Positions 9,250 to 17,193 of a DNA stretch of 64,000 bases are shown piece by piece (the first letter of the stretch is position 1; each line of letters opens with the position of its first letter). The translations under genes were made by a program, and so were the position numbers. The notes under the pieces were generated by a model. That model did no database searches, was not told where the DNA came from, and worked only from the letters and a program-made list of their open reading frames with translations. The stretch is taken from positions 558,001 through 622,000 of the forward strand of contig NZ_SEON01000001.1 in the NCBI RefSeq assembly GCF_004152845.1. Reading direction: 5' to 3'. The stretch is from Sphingobium fuliginis. Lineage in GTDB: Bacteria > Pseudomonadota > Alphaproteobacteria > Sphingomonadales > Sphingomonadaceae.

Positions 9250-9864
9250 CTGGACGGCGAACCCATTCGGGTCGATGATCTGACGGGCGCGGCCTTGCTG
9301 GCCGCGCTCGACGCTTTGGCGGACCTGCGCATCACGGTCTTCCGCGCCTTTCCCTACCTCTATGACGGATCGGGCGAAGCGGGCCGCGCCTATGAGCGCG
9401 ATTATCTCACCGCCTATGCGAACAGCCCCGGCGCGCTGATCGCCGGGGCTTTCGCGGGCGACCGGCTGGTCGGCGCCGCCACCGCCGCCCCCATGGCCGA
9501 CCATGCCGCGGAATTCGCCGCTCCTTTCCGGGCATGCGGCATGGACATCGGCCAAATCTATTATTTTGGCGAATCGGTGCTGCTGCCGGAATGGCGCGGG
9601 CGCGGCATCGGCCACGCCTTTTTCGACCGGCGGGAAGCCAAGGCGCGGGAACTGGGATTCGCCATGGCCAGCTTCTGCGCGGTGATTCGCCCGCCGGATC
9701 ACCCTGCCCGCCCCGCCGGCTATGCCCCGCTCGATCCCTTCTGGCGCGCGCGCGGCTATGCCCCGGTCGAGGGGCTGATCGGCCATTTCGACTGGAAGGA
9801 TCTGGGCGACGACGCGGAAAGCCGCCATCCCATGCAATTCTGGGTGAAGCGTCTCATAGCCTGA
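9250..9864 (+). CDS. GNAT family N-acetyltransferase
   Basis: An acetyl-CoA-dependent acyltransferase of unknown substrate. Motif A is visible around GESVLLPEWRGRGIGHAFFDRRE (Q/RxxGxG/A type), and the LRITVFRAFPYLYDG stretch near the N terminus is typical of one GNAT subgroup. No ATG is present near the 5' end. Conservation of the N-terminal stretch (IRVDDLTGAALLAAL) argues for a start at CTG 9250; TTG 9295 would cut it off. The frame directly continues that of the cytochrome gene after its stop. Confidence 0.82.
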   Translation: MDGEPIRVDDLTGAALLAALDALADLRITVFRAFPYLYDGSGEAGRAYERDYLTAYANSPGALIAGAFAGDRLVGAATAAPMADHAAEFAAPFRACGMDIGQIYYFGESVLLPEWRGRGIGHAFFDRREAKARELGFAMASFCAVIRPPDHPARPAGYAPLDPFWRARGYAPVEGLIGHFDWKDLGDDAESRHPMQFWVKRLIA

Positions 9865-10012
9865 CGGGCGCGCTCGTCTGCCGTTCCTCCGTTTGAGATG
9901 CCCTTTTGGTCACCCCGGACGCGATCCGGAATCCTGCCTTTTTCTTTGACGGTGACTGAGAAGCAAGGGGGCCGGATCAAGTCAGAGGCGGCGAGCGCAG
10001 CAATGCCGGGTG
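9865..10012. other. Spacer between convergent genes, repeat remnant
   Basis: A 148-bp stretch with no gene. It carries a GTCACCCCGGACGCGATCCGG segment and, about 45 bp later, a weakly complementary GGCCGGATCAAGTC segment. These look like a degraded form of the dispersed repeat that often separates convergent genes in sphingomonads. No clear terminator T-run follows. Confidence 0.35.
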
Positions 10013-10816
10013 TCAGCCGTTGCAAATCCCGATCACCCGCCGCATCTCGTCCAGCCTGATCGTCAGGTCCGCCCGGCCCGGCATCTCCTCCAGAATATGC
10101 TGGGTCAGCCGCTCATAATGCTGGACGAAGCGCGCAATCCGGGCATCCGGCATGCCGCCGCCAGCCTCCTTGCGCAGGTCATGCTCCTGCTGCGTCCGCC
10201 AGCGCCGGACGATCCCGAAGTCCGGCGCGGCCAGCAGCACCAGCCGGTCGAGCCGCGCGAACAGCGCCTGATAGTCCTCCGCCAGCGCCCGGTTTACAAA
10301 GGCGCGCCAGACGCCGTCCGCATCCTCCTCCCGCTCCAGGGCATTGACCGGCTCCACCAGCGCCGCCGCGCCCTGCGGCAGCGCACCGACGCACCAGCCC
10401 TCCAGCAGCAGCAACCGCGTGCCAGTCGCCGCCTTTTCCCATCGCCCTTCCGGCAAAGGATCGTCCGACGCCTTGTCGAAACGCGGCAGCAAGGTCGCCT
10501 CTCCCCGCTCCAACGCATCGATCACCCGCAACCCCAGCGCCACATCATGCGTCCCCGGCACCCCGCGCGTGCGCAGCAGCGGATGGATCGAACGGGCCAT
10601 AGCCTCCCGCTCCGCCCGCGTGCGATACAGATCGTCGATGGAAAGGATCGCGGCCGGAATCCCGTCGCTCTGCAACCTCTGCCGCAAGCCCGCCGCCAGC
10701 GTCGACTTGCCGCTGCCCTGCGCCCCGCACAAGCCGATCACCAGCAGGCGACCGCCAGCCTCCTCCAGCGCCCGCCGCGTCAATCCCTCGACCGCGTCCA
10801 GCGCATCGTTCCGCAT
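10013..10816 (-). CDS. P-loop kinase, D-glycerate 3-kinase-like
   Basis: A 267-residue P-loop kinase with Walker A GAQGSGKST (about residues 30-38), the SIDDLYRTRAERE motif and GVPGTHDVALG, which together are typical of the plant-type D-glycerate 3-kinase / YggC-YfhF branch of the phosphoribulokinase-uridine kinase superfamily. It probably phosphorylates a small hydroxy acid such as glycerate; this is family-level inference. It begins one base after the CorC-like gene stop, so the two are likely cotranscribed. Confidence 0.8.
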   Translation of the reverse strand: MRNDALDAVEGLTRRALEEAGGRLLVIGLCGAQGSGKSTLAAGLRQRLQSDGIPAAILSIDDLYRTRAEREAMARSIHPLLRTRGVPGTHDVALGLRVIDALERGEATLLPRFDKASDDPLPEGRWEKAATGTRLLLLEGWCVGALPQGAAALVEPVNALEREEDADGVWRAFVNRALAEDYQALFARLDRLVLLAAPDFGIVRRWRTQQEHDLRKEAGGGMPDARIARFVQHYERLTQHILEEMPGRADLTIRLDEMRRVIGICNG

Positions 10817-10817
10817 C

Positions 10818-12134
10818 CTATCGCTCCGCGATCAGCAGCTTGTCGATCTTGCGCCCATCCATATCCACGATCTCGAACCGCCAGCCCTGATCGTCGATGA
10901 AATCGCCCACTTCCGGCAAGCGCTTGAGCAGCCACAGCGCATGGCCGGCGACCGTCGCATAGTCGCGATCCTCCGGCAAGTCGATGCCGATCCGGTCCGC
11001 GAGCAGGTCCACCGGCATCTGGCCCGACACCAGCAGGCTGCCGTCCTCCCGCTCGACCAGGTCCGGCTCATCCTCGCTGTCCAGGTCGGACACGAAATGG
11101 CCTGCAATGGCGGAGAGCAGGTCGGCAGGCGTCGCAATCCCCTCGAAATGCCCATATTCGTCATGCACCATGACCATCGGCACCTCGGCCCGCCGCAGCA
11201 CCTCCAGCGCGTCCATGGCGTCGACCTGATCCGGCACGACCTCCACCTTGCGCATCAGCCTTTCCAGGCTCAGCCCCTCGCCCCGGAACAGCGCGGTCAT
11301 GATGTCGCGCGCCTGCACCACGCCGATGATGTCCTCCACCGTCCCCCGGCCCACCGGCAGGCGGGTGTGCGGCGTATCGAGCAGCTTGGCGCGAATTGCC
11401 TCCTCATCGGCATGGATGTCGATCCAGTCGACATCCATGCGCTGGGTCATCACCTCGCGCACCGGGCGGTCGGCCAGCCGCACCACGCCGGAAATGATGG
11501 CCCGCTCGCTCTCCTCGATCACGCCGGACCTGCTCGCCTCCGCCACGATCAGGTGCAGTTCCTCGGCCGTCACCTGATTTTCCGATTCGCGGGTCAGCCC
11601 CAGCAGGCGGAAGATGAGGGCGCTCGATCCGTCCAGCACCCACACGATGGGGGCGGTGACCTTCGCCAGCCACAGCATCGGCCCGGCGACCAGCACGGCG
11701 ATGGGCTCCGGCGCGCGCAGGGCGAACTGCTTGGGCACCAGTTCCCCGACGATCAGCGAGGCATAGGTGGTAAGGCCGATCACCAGGGCGAAACCGGCAT
11801 TCTGCGCGGCATGGGGCGACAGGCCCAGCATCGCCAGCCGTTCCCCCGTCGGCCCGCCAAGGCTGGCGCCGGAATAGGCGCCCGCGACGATGCCGATCAG
11901 GGTGATGCCGATCTGCACGGTGGAAAGGAACTTGCCGGGATCGCTCGCCGCCGCCAGGGCGGAGCGCGCGCCGCGCCGCCCGGCCTTTTCCATCGCCTGA
12001 AGGCGCGGCTTGCGGGCGGACACGATCGCCAGTTCCGACATGGCGAACAGGCCGTTCAGCGCGACGAGCGCCAAGATGATGACGAGGTCGACCCAGGGAA
12101 AGGGCGTCGGAGCGTGCGGGGGGATATTGGCCAT
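10818..12134 (-). CDS. CNNM/CorC (HlyC) family membrane protein with CBS pair
   Basis: A 438-residue protein with, in order, an N-terminal CNNM transmembrane domain (residues about 1-190, with GPTGERL and GLTTYASLIVGELVPKQFALR), a CBS pair (about 210-330, VMTQRMDVDWID and the DEYGHFEG motif) and a C-terminal CorC_HlyC/transporter-associated domain. Relatives are implicated in magnesium or cobalt efflux and are loosely called hemolysins. The CBS pair would sense adenine nucleotides. It is divergent from the OmpA-like gene. Confidence 0.92.
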   Translation of the reverse strand: MANIPPHAPTPFPWVDLVIILALVALNGLFAMSELAIVSARKPRLQAMEKAGRRGARSALAAASDPGKFLSTVQIGITLIGIVAGAYSGASLGGPTGERLAMLGLSPHAAQNAGFALVIGLTTYASLIVGELVPKQFALRAPEPIAVLVAGPMLWLAKVTAPIVWVLDGSSALIFRLLGLTRESENQVTAEELHLIVAEASRSGVIEESERAIISGVVRLADRPVREVMTQRMDVDWIDIHADEEAIRAKLLDTPHTRLPVGRGTVEDIIGVVQARDIMTALFRGEGLSLERLMRKVEVVPDQVDAMDALEVLRRAEVPMVMVHDEYGHFEGIATPADLLSAIAGHFVSDLDSEDEPDLVEREDGSLLVSGQMPVDLLADRIGIDLPEDRDYATVAGHALWLLKRLPEVGDFIDDQGWRFEIVDMDGRKIDKLLIAER

Positions 12135-12285
12135 GGCGGTCGGCGGCCACCTATAACCCTGATTCTTACAATTTCACAACCGCCGCATCATCTGCAGTTC
12201 AGTTCGCTTGTGGAACAAAGGCCTCCTCTCATCCATTGGGGGTGCATCCGCTCCGTTCGGGCGCACGAGAAAGGGAAATATATCC

Positions 12286-12966
12286 ATGCGGAATTTTCAT
12301 CGCATCATCGGCGCGGCCGGCCTGGCCGCCATGCTGGCGACCACGGCCTGCACCACCGATCCCAACACCGGCAACCGCACCATTTCCAAGGCCGCGATCG
12401 GCGGCATCGGCGGCGCGCTGGGCGGTTATCTGCTAGGCGATCTGGTCGGCGGGCGGCATGACCGCACCGAAAAGATCCTGGGCGCGGGCATCGGCGCGGT
12501 CGCGGGCGCGGGCATCGGCGCCTATATGGACGCGCAGGAAAAGAAATTGCGCGAAGAAACCGCCGGCAGCGGCGTGGACGTGATCCGCGATGGCGACAAT
12601 CTGGTGCTGCGCATGCCATCGGGCATCACCTTCGCCACCGACAGTTCCGCCGTGCAGCCCCAGTTCCAGCCGACGCTGAACGACGTCGCATCCGTACTGG
12701 CGCAATATCCCAAGACCTATATCGACGTGTACGGCCACACCGACAGCGACGGCACCGATGCCTATAACCAGGCCCTGTCGGAACGGCGCGCCCAGGCAGT
12801 GGGCGATTATCTGACGAGCCATGGCGTGCAGTCGGCCCGCATCGCCACGCGCGGTTTCGGGGAAACCCAGCCGATCGCATCCAACGCCACGGCGGAGGGT
12901 AAGGCGTCCAACCGCCGCGTCGAAATCAAGATCGCTCCGGTGACGGAGCAGGATGTGCGTAGCTGA
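12286..12966 (+). CDS. OmpA-family lipoprotein with glycine-zipper segment (YiaD-like)
   Basis: A 226-residue outer-membrane lipoprotein. The signal peptide ends at C22 in a weak lipobox (LATTAC). Next come two glycine-zipper helices (AIGGIGGALGGYLLG and GAGIGAVAGAGIGAY) and a C-terminal OmpA/MotB peptidoglycan-binding domain with YGHTDSDGTDAYNQALSERRA (about 145-165) and SNRRVEI near the end. It probably tethers the outer membrane to the cell wall. I chose the ATG at 12286 because it starts the signal peptide; the frame upstream is not plausible. Confidence 0.9.
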   Translation: MRNFHRIIGAAGLAAMLATTACTTDPNTGNRTISKAAIGGIGGALGGYLLGDLVGGRHDRTEKILGAGIGAVAGAGIGAYMDAQEKKLREETAGSGVDVIRDGDNLVLRMPSGITFATDSSAVQPQFQPTLNDVASVLAQYPKTYIDVYGHTDSDGTDAYNQALSERRAQAVGDYLTSHGVQSARIATRGFGETQPIASNATAEGKASNRRVEIKIAPVTEQDVRS

Positions 12967-13021
12967 GACGGGCTGGGGGGGCCGGGAGGCCGGTCCCCGC
13001 CCGCTGTTCCTTCATGCCGCC

Positions 13022-14026
13022 CTATCCCTGCCAATCCAGGGCGAATTTCAGCAGCAGGGTGCGTTGGAAAAATTCGTGATTGTCGTCCGACGCGATCCAG
13101 ACGATCCGGCGACCGCCTTCCCGGCTCAGGGCCAATCCTTCGAAATTGTCGGCCAACAGGGGCGGCGCCAGCCGGGCCAAGACGCGCGCCTTCAGCCGGT
13201 CGCCGGAGCGCGGCTCTTCCGGCAGCTCGATGATCGCCAGGGTCGCCGTGAACAGTTCCTGCAAGGTCAGCCGCCGGTTGAGGACCAGCACATGCCTGTC
13301 GTCCAGCGCGACCGCGTCGGTCGGGCGATAACCGCGCGGCGGCACATAGCGCAGGTGCATGGGCGCCGCCGTAGCGGCTTCGGCCGGGTCGCCCGCGAAC
13401 AGCAGCGTGTCGTGGCTGCCGTCGGCGGTCATCCCCATTTCCGCCAGGACGAGGAAGCGGCCGCCGGGCAGCCGCGCCAGGGATTCGACCGATCCCGTTT
13501 CCGGCCAGGCCTCGATCTCCGGCCAGGTGCGGCAGGCTTCGACGCGGGCGAAGCCGGGGGAATAGCGGCAGATCATCTGTTGCAGTTCGAAGCCCACCCA
13601 ATAGCGCCCTGTCGCCGGATCATGAGCCATCGCCTCCGAATCCCAGGCCCACCAGGGGCGCTCCCGATCCTGCGGGCGGATGGGAAGCGGGGCGATGAAG
13701 GGACGCCGTTCCGCCCTGCCCGGGCCGATGTGGAAACCCATCAGCGTGCCGGAATCGCTGAGCGCCAGAATCTGGCCGTCGGGTTCCGCCAGCAGCGAGG
13801 ATATGCCGCCAAAGCCATGATGGGTGCTGCTGAGTTGCCATCCGCCCAGATAGTGCAGCATTCCAAGGTCGCGCTGGGCGGGATCGGCCGCGTTCAGGGA
13901 CAAGGCGCGCGCCCGCACCAGCAATGGGCCGGGGCCGAAGGGTTCGGGCTTGTTCTTGTGCGGCGCGGGAAGCAGCAGGATCGCGAGCAGCAGGACGATC
14001 AGGATTCGGCGCATCGCCCTTGCCAT
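13022..14026 (-). CDS. Esterase-like activity of phytase family protein
   Basis: A secreted beta-propeller-like protein of 334 residues from the chosen ATG at 14026, which starts a signal/anchor helix (RRILIVLLLAILLLPAP). The body has GGISSLLAEPDGQILALSDSGTLMGF, WWAWDSEAMAHD, SVESLARLPGGRFLVLAE and NFEGLALSREGGRRIVWIASDDN, matching the phytase-like esterase domain (PF13449). The substrate is unknown; it may be a phosphate ester given the neighbouring Pho genes, but that is only suggestive. The frame is open upstream to 14071. Confidence 0.83.
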   Translation of the reverse strand: MARAMRRILIVLLLAILLLPAPHKNKPEPFGPGPLLVRARALSLNAADPAQRDLGMLHYLGGWQLSSTHHGFGGISSLLAEPDGQILALSDSGTLMGFHIGPGRAERRPFIAPLPIRPQDRERPWWAWDSEAMAHDPATGRYWVGFELQQMICRYSPGFARVEACRTWPEIEAWPETGSVESLARLPGGRFLVLAEMGMTADGSHDTLLFAGDPAEAATAAPMHLRYVPPRGYRPTDAVALDDRHVLVLNRRLTLQELFTATLAIIELPEEPRSGDRLKARVLARLAPPLLADNFEGLALSREGGRRIVWIASDDNHEFFQRTLLLKFALDWQG

Positions 14027-14241
14027 AGGGGATAATCGGCCCCTGTGCAGGGTTTTTCGCGGCGCTGGCATCGACCGCCGAAAAGCGCGATAAGCGTTCC
14101 TGCCGGTTGCTCCAATGCTGAACGGCGGCTGACATCGCCATTCAGGCTTGGCTCAATGCGAATCGGGCAAAAGGGTCTCAATCGATGGTGAGTCCTCCGT
14201 GGAAGACCTGCCGTGATCGATGGCAAATGAGGAGCAACGCC

Positions 14242-14661
14242 ATGAAGACGAAGTTTCTGATCAATCTGGGGGCGGCGCTGGCAATGGGCGCTGCCTCTCT
14301 GGCCGTCACCGCAACGCCGGCCATGGCCCGCGACGGCTGGGGCCGCCATTATGACCGTGGCGACTATTATCGCGGCGACCGCGGGTATCGCGGCTATCGC
14401 GGCGATGGTTATTACCGGGGCGGCGGCTATTATCGCGGCGACGGCTATTACCGGGGCTATCGCGGCTATCGCGGTGGCTATCGCTGCCGGGACAATGGCA
14501 CGGGCGGCACCATCATCGGCGCGATAGCCGGTGGCCTGCTCGGCAATGAAGTCGGCAAGGGCAGCGGCCGCTACGGTCGCCGCGGCGACGGCACCACGGG
14601 CGCCATCATCGGCGCGGGCGTGGGTGCGCTGGCCGGGCGGGCGATCGACCGGGATTGCTGA
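14242..14661 (+). CDS. Exported Gly/Tyr/Arg-rich protein with glycine-zipper 2TM domain
   Basis: A 139-residue small exported protein. The signal peptide runs to about residue 29 (AVTATPAMA). It is followed by a low-complexity stretch of about 50 residues made of YRG, YYRG and GDGYY repeats, then a glycine-zipper segment (GTIIGAIAGGLLGNEVGKG and GAIIGAGVGALAGRAID). The family (17 kDa antigen-like, glycine zipper 2TM) sits in the envelope; its role is unknown. AGGAG lies just upstream of the ATG, and a strong terminator follows 27 nt after the stop. Confidence 0.85.
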   Translation: MKTKFLINLGAALAMGAASLAVTATPAMARDGWGRHYDRGDYYRGDRGYRGYRGDGYYRGGGYYRGDGYYRGYRGYRGGYRCRDNGTGGTIIGAIAGGLLGNEVGKGSGRYGRRGDGTTGAIIGAGVGALAGRAIDRDC

Positions 14662-14688
14662 TCCACCGTTGAAGGATGAACGAAAAGA

Positions 14689-14718
14689 GGGCCGCTCCAT
14701 CGGGGCGGCCTTTTTTTT
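14689..14718 (+). terminator. Rho-independent terminator
   Basis: A GC-rich hairpin (GGGCCGCTCC / GGGGCGGCC, loop ATC) directly followed by eight T residues. It closes the glycine-zipper gene. Confidence 0.88.
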
Positions 14719-14792
14719 GCCTTCTGACGCATCCTGTCCCTGCAACGCCAGGGCAGGCTCAGCCTGATGGAACCGACCGGCGCGAGTCAAAG

Positions 14793-14822
14793 AAAAAGGC
14801 CGCCCCGTTTCCGGCGCGGCCC
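14793..14822 (-). terminator. Rho-independent terminator of the small lipoprotein gene
   Basis: Read on the minus strand it is GGCCGCGCC, a GGAAAC loop, GGGGCGGCC and a run of five T. It lies about 26 nt after the stop of the Ala/Asn-rich lipoprotein gene and stands back to back with the terminator at 14689-14718. Confidence 0.85.
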
Positions 14823-14847
14823 ATTCCAGACAATTCCCTTCTGGGAA

Positions 14848-15075
14848 TTACATCGCGTTCGCGGCAGCGTTGCCGGCCGTGTTCGCAGCGTTCGAAGCGG
14901 CGTTCGAAGCATTGTCGGCAGCGTTCAGCGCGGCGTTCATGGCGTTGTCGGCAGCGTTCGAAGCGTTCTCCGCGGCATTGGCCGAAGCGTTGGCGGCATT
15001 TTCCGCACCGCCCGAGCAGGCGGCCAGGCCGAGCGACGCGGCGAGAACGAGCGAAAGAGCAATCGACTTGGTCAT
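14848..15075 (-). CDS. Small Ala/Asn-repeat lipoprotein
   Basis: A 75-residue lipoprotein with a clear signal peptide and lipobox (LAAC, Cys at residue 20). The mature part is only about 55 residues and is built almost wholly from NAAxNA-type units (ANAAENASNAADNAMNAALN and similar). This predicts one long helix with a polar Asn/Asp/Glu stripe, in outline resembling Lpp- or entericidin-like small lipoproteins. The function is unknown. It has its own terminator and is monocistronic. Confidence 0.8.
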   Translation of the reverse strand: MTKSIALSLVLAASLGLAACSGGAENAANASANAAENASNAADNAMNAALNAADNASNAASNAANTAGNAAANAM

Positions 15076-15260
15076 GGGTTAACCCCTCTCTGAGAATAAT
15101 AACGGTGCAGACCACTCTCGGAGAAAAGTTCACCCCCCATTGCGTCTGCGCCGCGATTCGTAATGAATCCGGCGACTCATGGCAATCCCAATCATGCGTC
15201 AAGCCCGTGATTCGGGGCTGTCAGGGGTTGAACGGCGCGGTTCCGAACGACCATTGACGC

Positions 15261-15280
15261 ATATAAAGATTTCTTTATAT
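15261..15280. promoter_or_regulatory. Palindromic operator upstream of the ArsR-methyltransferase gene
   Basis: A perfect inverted repeat of 9 bp arms with a 2-bp spacer, ATATAAAGA-TT-TCTTTATAT, ending 9 bp before the ATG at 15290. Its AT-rich composition stands out in this GC-rich DNA. Placement over the expected promoter and ribosome-binding region suggests autoregulation by the ArsR-type protein and control of the following methionine genes. Binding is inferred, not shown. Confidence 0.75.
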
Positions 15281-15289
15281 GATCCATGC

Positions 15290-16261
15290 ATGAGCGCAGC
15301 AATCGACATTTTCCGGGCATTGGGCGACCCGACGCGGCTGCGCATCATCTATCTTCTGCGCGCCATGGAACTGGCCGTGGGCGAAATCGCGCAGGTCGTG
15401 GGGCAAAGCCAGCCGCGCGTGTCCCGTCATGTCCGCATCCTGGCCGAAGCCGGTCTGGTGGAGCGGCGCAAGGAAGGCAATTGGGTTTTCCTGCGGCTGG
15501 GCAAAGAGGCGGAAATCGGACCCTTTCTGACGCTTTTCGACCAACTCGTGCCGTCGGAGGGCGAACTGTTGTGGCAGAAGGCCGACCTCGCCCGGCTGGC
15601 GGCGGTACGGGCGGATCGCGCCCAGGCGGCGGAAAGCTATTTTGCCGAACATGCCGAGGAATGGGACGCGATCCGGTCCCTGCATGTGCCGGAGGGCGAT
15701 GTGGAGGCGGCGATGACCGCCCTGCTGGGGGCGGAACCGATCGGCCATCTGCTCGACATCGGCACCGGGACCGGGCGAATGATCGAATTGTTCGGTCCGT
15801 CGGCGGAACAGGTGACGGCGCTGGACCGCAGCTCGGACATGCTGCGGCTGGCCCGCGCCAAGCTGCCCGAGGATGCGGGCGACAAATATGCGCTGGTGCT
15901 GGGCGATTTCAGCGCCCTGCCGCTGGAGCCGGGCAGCGCCGATACGGTGGTGCTGCATCAGGTGCTGCACTATGCCCAGGCGCCCGAGGCGGTGATCGAG
16001 GAAGCGGCCCGGGTGACGGCGGCGGGCGGCCGCGTCCTGATCGCCGATTTCGCGGCGCATGAACGGGAAGAGCTACGGCTGCGCGACCAGCATGCGCGGC
16101 TGGGCTTTTCCGACGGGCAGATCGAAAGCTGGTTCGCGGATGCGGGCCTGGAACTGGAGCGGGTGGAGGTGCTGCCCGGCCAGGAACTGACGGTGCAATT
16201 ATGGCTGGGCCGCCGCCGTGGCGCGCGCGTCCTGCCTATCGAAGGACGACTTTCCGCATGA
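15290..16261 (+). CDS. ArsR-family regulator fused to SAM-dependent methyltransferase domain (SahR-like)
   Basis: A 323-residue fusion. Residues about 1-95 form an ArsR winged helix (FRALGDPTRLRIIYLLRAMEL, then GQSQPRVSRHVRILAEAGLV). Residues about 140-315 form a class I methyltransferase with motif I LLDIGTGTGRMIELF and a motif LHQVLHYAQAPEAVIEEAARV. It overlaps metF (ATGA) and precedes the metF-metH genes. Regulators of the SAM cycle named SahR belong to ArsR and sense S-adenosylhomocysteine; the methyltransferase domain could serve as ligand sensor here. That role is an inference from context. Confidence 0.85.
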   Translation: MSAAIDIFRALGDPTRLRIIYLLRAMELAVGEIAQVVGQSQPRVSRHVRILAEAGLVERRKEGNWVFLRLGKEAEIGPFLTLFDQLVPSEGELLWQKADLARLAAVRADRAQAAESYFAEHAEEWDAIRSLHVPEGDVEAAMTALLGAEPIGHLLDIGTGTGRMIELFGPSAEQVTALDRSSDMLRLARAKLPEDAGDKYALVLGDFSALPLEPGSADTVVLHQVLHYAQAPEAVIEEAARVTAAGGRVLIADFAAHEREELRLRDQHARLGFSDGQIESWFADAGLELERVEVLPGQELTVQLWLGRRRGARVLPIEGRLSA

Positions 16262-17193
16262 CCTTGAGCTTTCCCTCCGTCGAAGAGGCCACGCGGGCTT
16301 GGCAAGCGCCGCTCTATGCCGATCTGACGGGAGACATTAATGTGAGCTTCGAATTCTTCCCGCCCAAGACGGAGAAGATGGAGGAGCAGCTCTGGTCCGC
16401 GATCCAGACGCTGACGCCGCTGGCGCCGAAATTCGTGTCGGTGACTTACGGCGCAGGTGGGTCGACGCGGGAGCGGACGCATAACACGGTGGCGCGGATC
16501 GCGAAGGAGACGCCCCTGTCGGCGGCGGCGCACCTCACCTGCGTGGCGGCAAGCAAGGCGGAGATCGACGGGGTGGCCGACGCCTATTGGGAAGCGGGCG
16601 TGCGGCATATCGTGGCGCTGCGCGGCGATCCGCCGGAAGCGGGCGCGAAGTTCGAGGCGCATCCGGACGGGTACAAGGGCGCGGCGGAACTGGTCGAAGG
16701 GCTGGTGAAGCGCCATCCCTTCGAGATTTCGGTGGCCGCCTATCCGGAGACGCATCCCGACGCCTTGAGCGCGCGGGGCGACATCGACAATCTGAAGCGC
16801 AAGCTGGATGCGGGCGCGACGCGGGCGATCACGCAATTCTTCTTCGAGCCGGATACCTTCTTCCGCTTCCGGGATACTGTGGCGGCGGCGGGGATCGACG
16901 CCGACATCATTCCGGGCATCATGCCGGTCAGCAATTTCGCGGCGGTCCAGCGCATGTCGGCCATGTGCAACACCGATGTGCCGGGCTGGATGGGCAAGCT
17001 GTTCGAGGGGCTGGACGACCTGCCCGCCGCGCGGCAGCTCGTGTCCGCGACGCTGGCGGCGGAACTGTGCCGCAAGCTTTATGCAGGCGGGGTGCGCGAC
17101 TTTCATTTCTATACGCTCAACCGGGCGGAACTGAGCTATGCGATCTGCCATCTGCTCGGGCTGCGGCCGGCGACATTGGAGAAGACGGCATGA
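16258..17193 (+). CDS. metF: Methylenetetrahydrofolate reductase
   Basis: A 311-residue FAD-dependent (beta/alpha)8 enzyme that reduces 5,10-methylene-THF to 5-methyl-THF, the methyl donor for methionine synthase. It has SFEFFPPKTEKMEEQLW near the N terminus, FVSVTYGAGGSTRERT, and IVALRGDPP. The ATG at 16258 overlaps the regulator stop, and the stop overlaps the metH-part-1 ATG (ATGA both times), so translation is coupled across three genes. Confidence 0.95.
   Translation: MTLSFPSVEEATRAWQAPLYADLTGDINVSFEFFPPKTEKMEEQLWSAIQTLTPLAPKFVSVTYGAGGSTRERTHNTVARIAKETPLSAAAHLTCVAASKAEIDGVADAYWEAGVRHIVALRGDPPEAGAKFEAHPDGYKGAAELVEGLVKRHPFEISVAAYPETHPDALSARGDIDNLKRKLDAGATRAITQFFFEPDTFFRFRDTVAAAGIDADIIPGIMPVSNFAAVQRMSAMCNTDVPGWMGKLFEGLDDLPAARQLVSATLAAELCRKLYAGGVRDFHFYTLNRAELSYAICHLLGLRPATLEKTA

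Noticed and set aside
12967..13021. GC-rich inverted repeat between the convergent OmpA-like and phytase-like genes as terminator
   Set aside because: A GGGGCCGG / CCGGTCCCC pairing is possible, but there is no T-run and the spacer is simply G/C-rich, so I do not call it.
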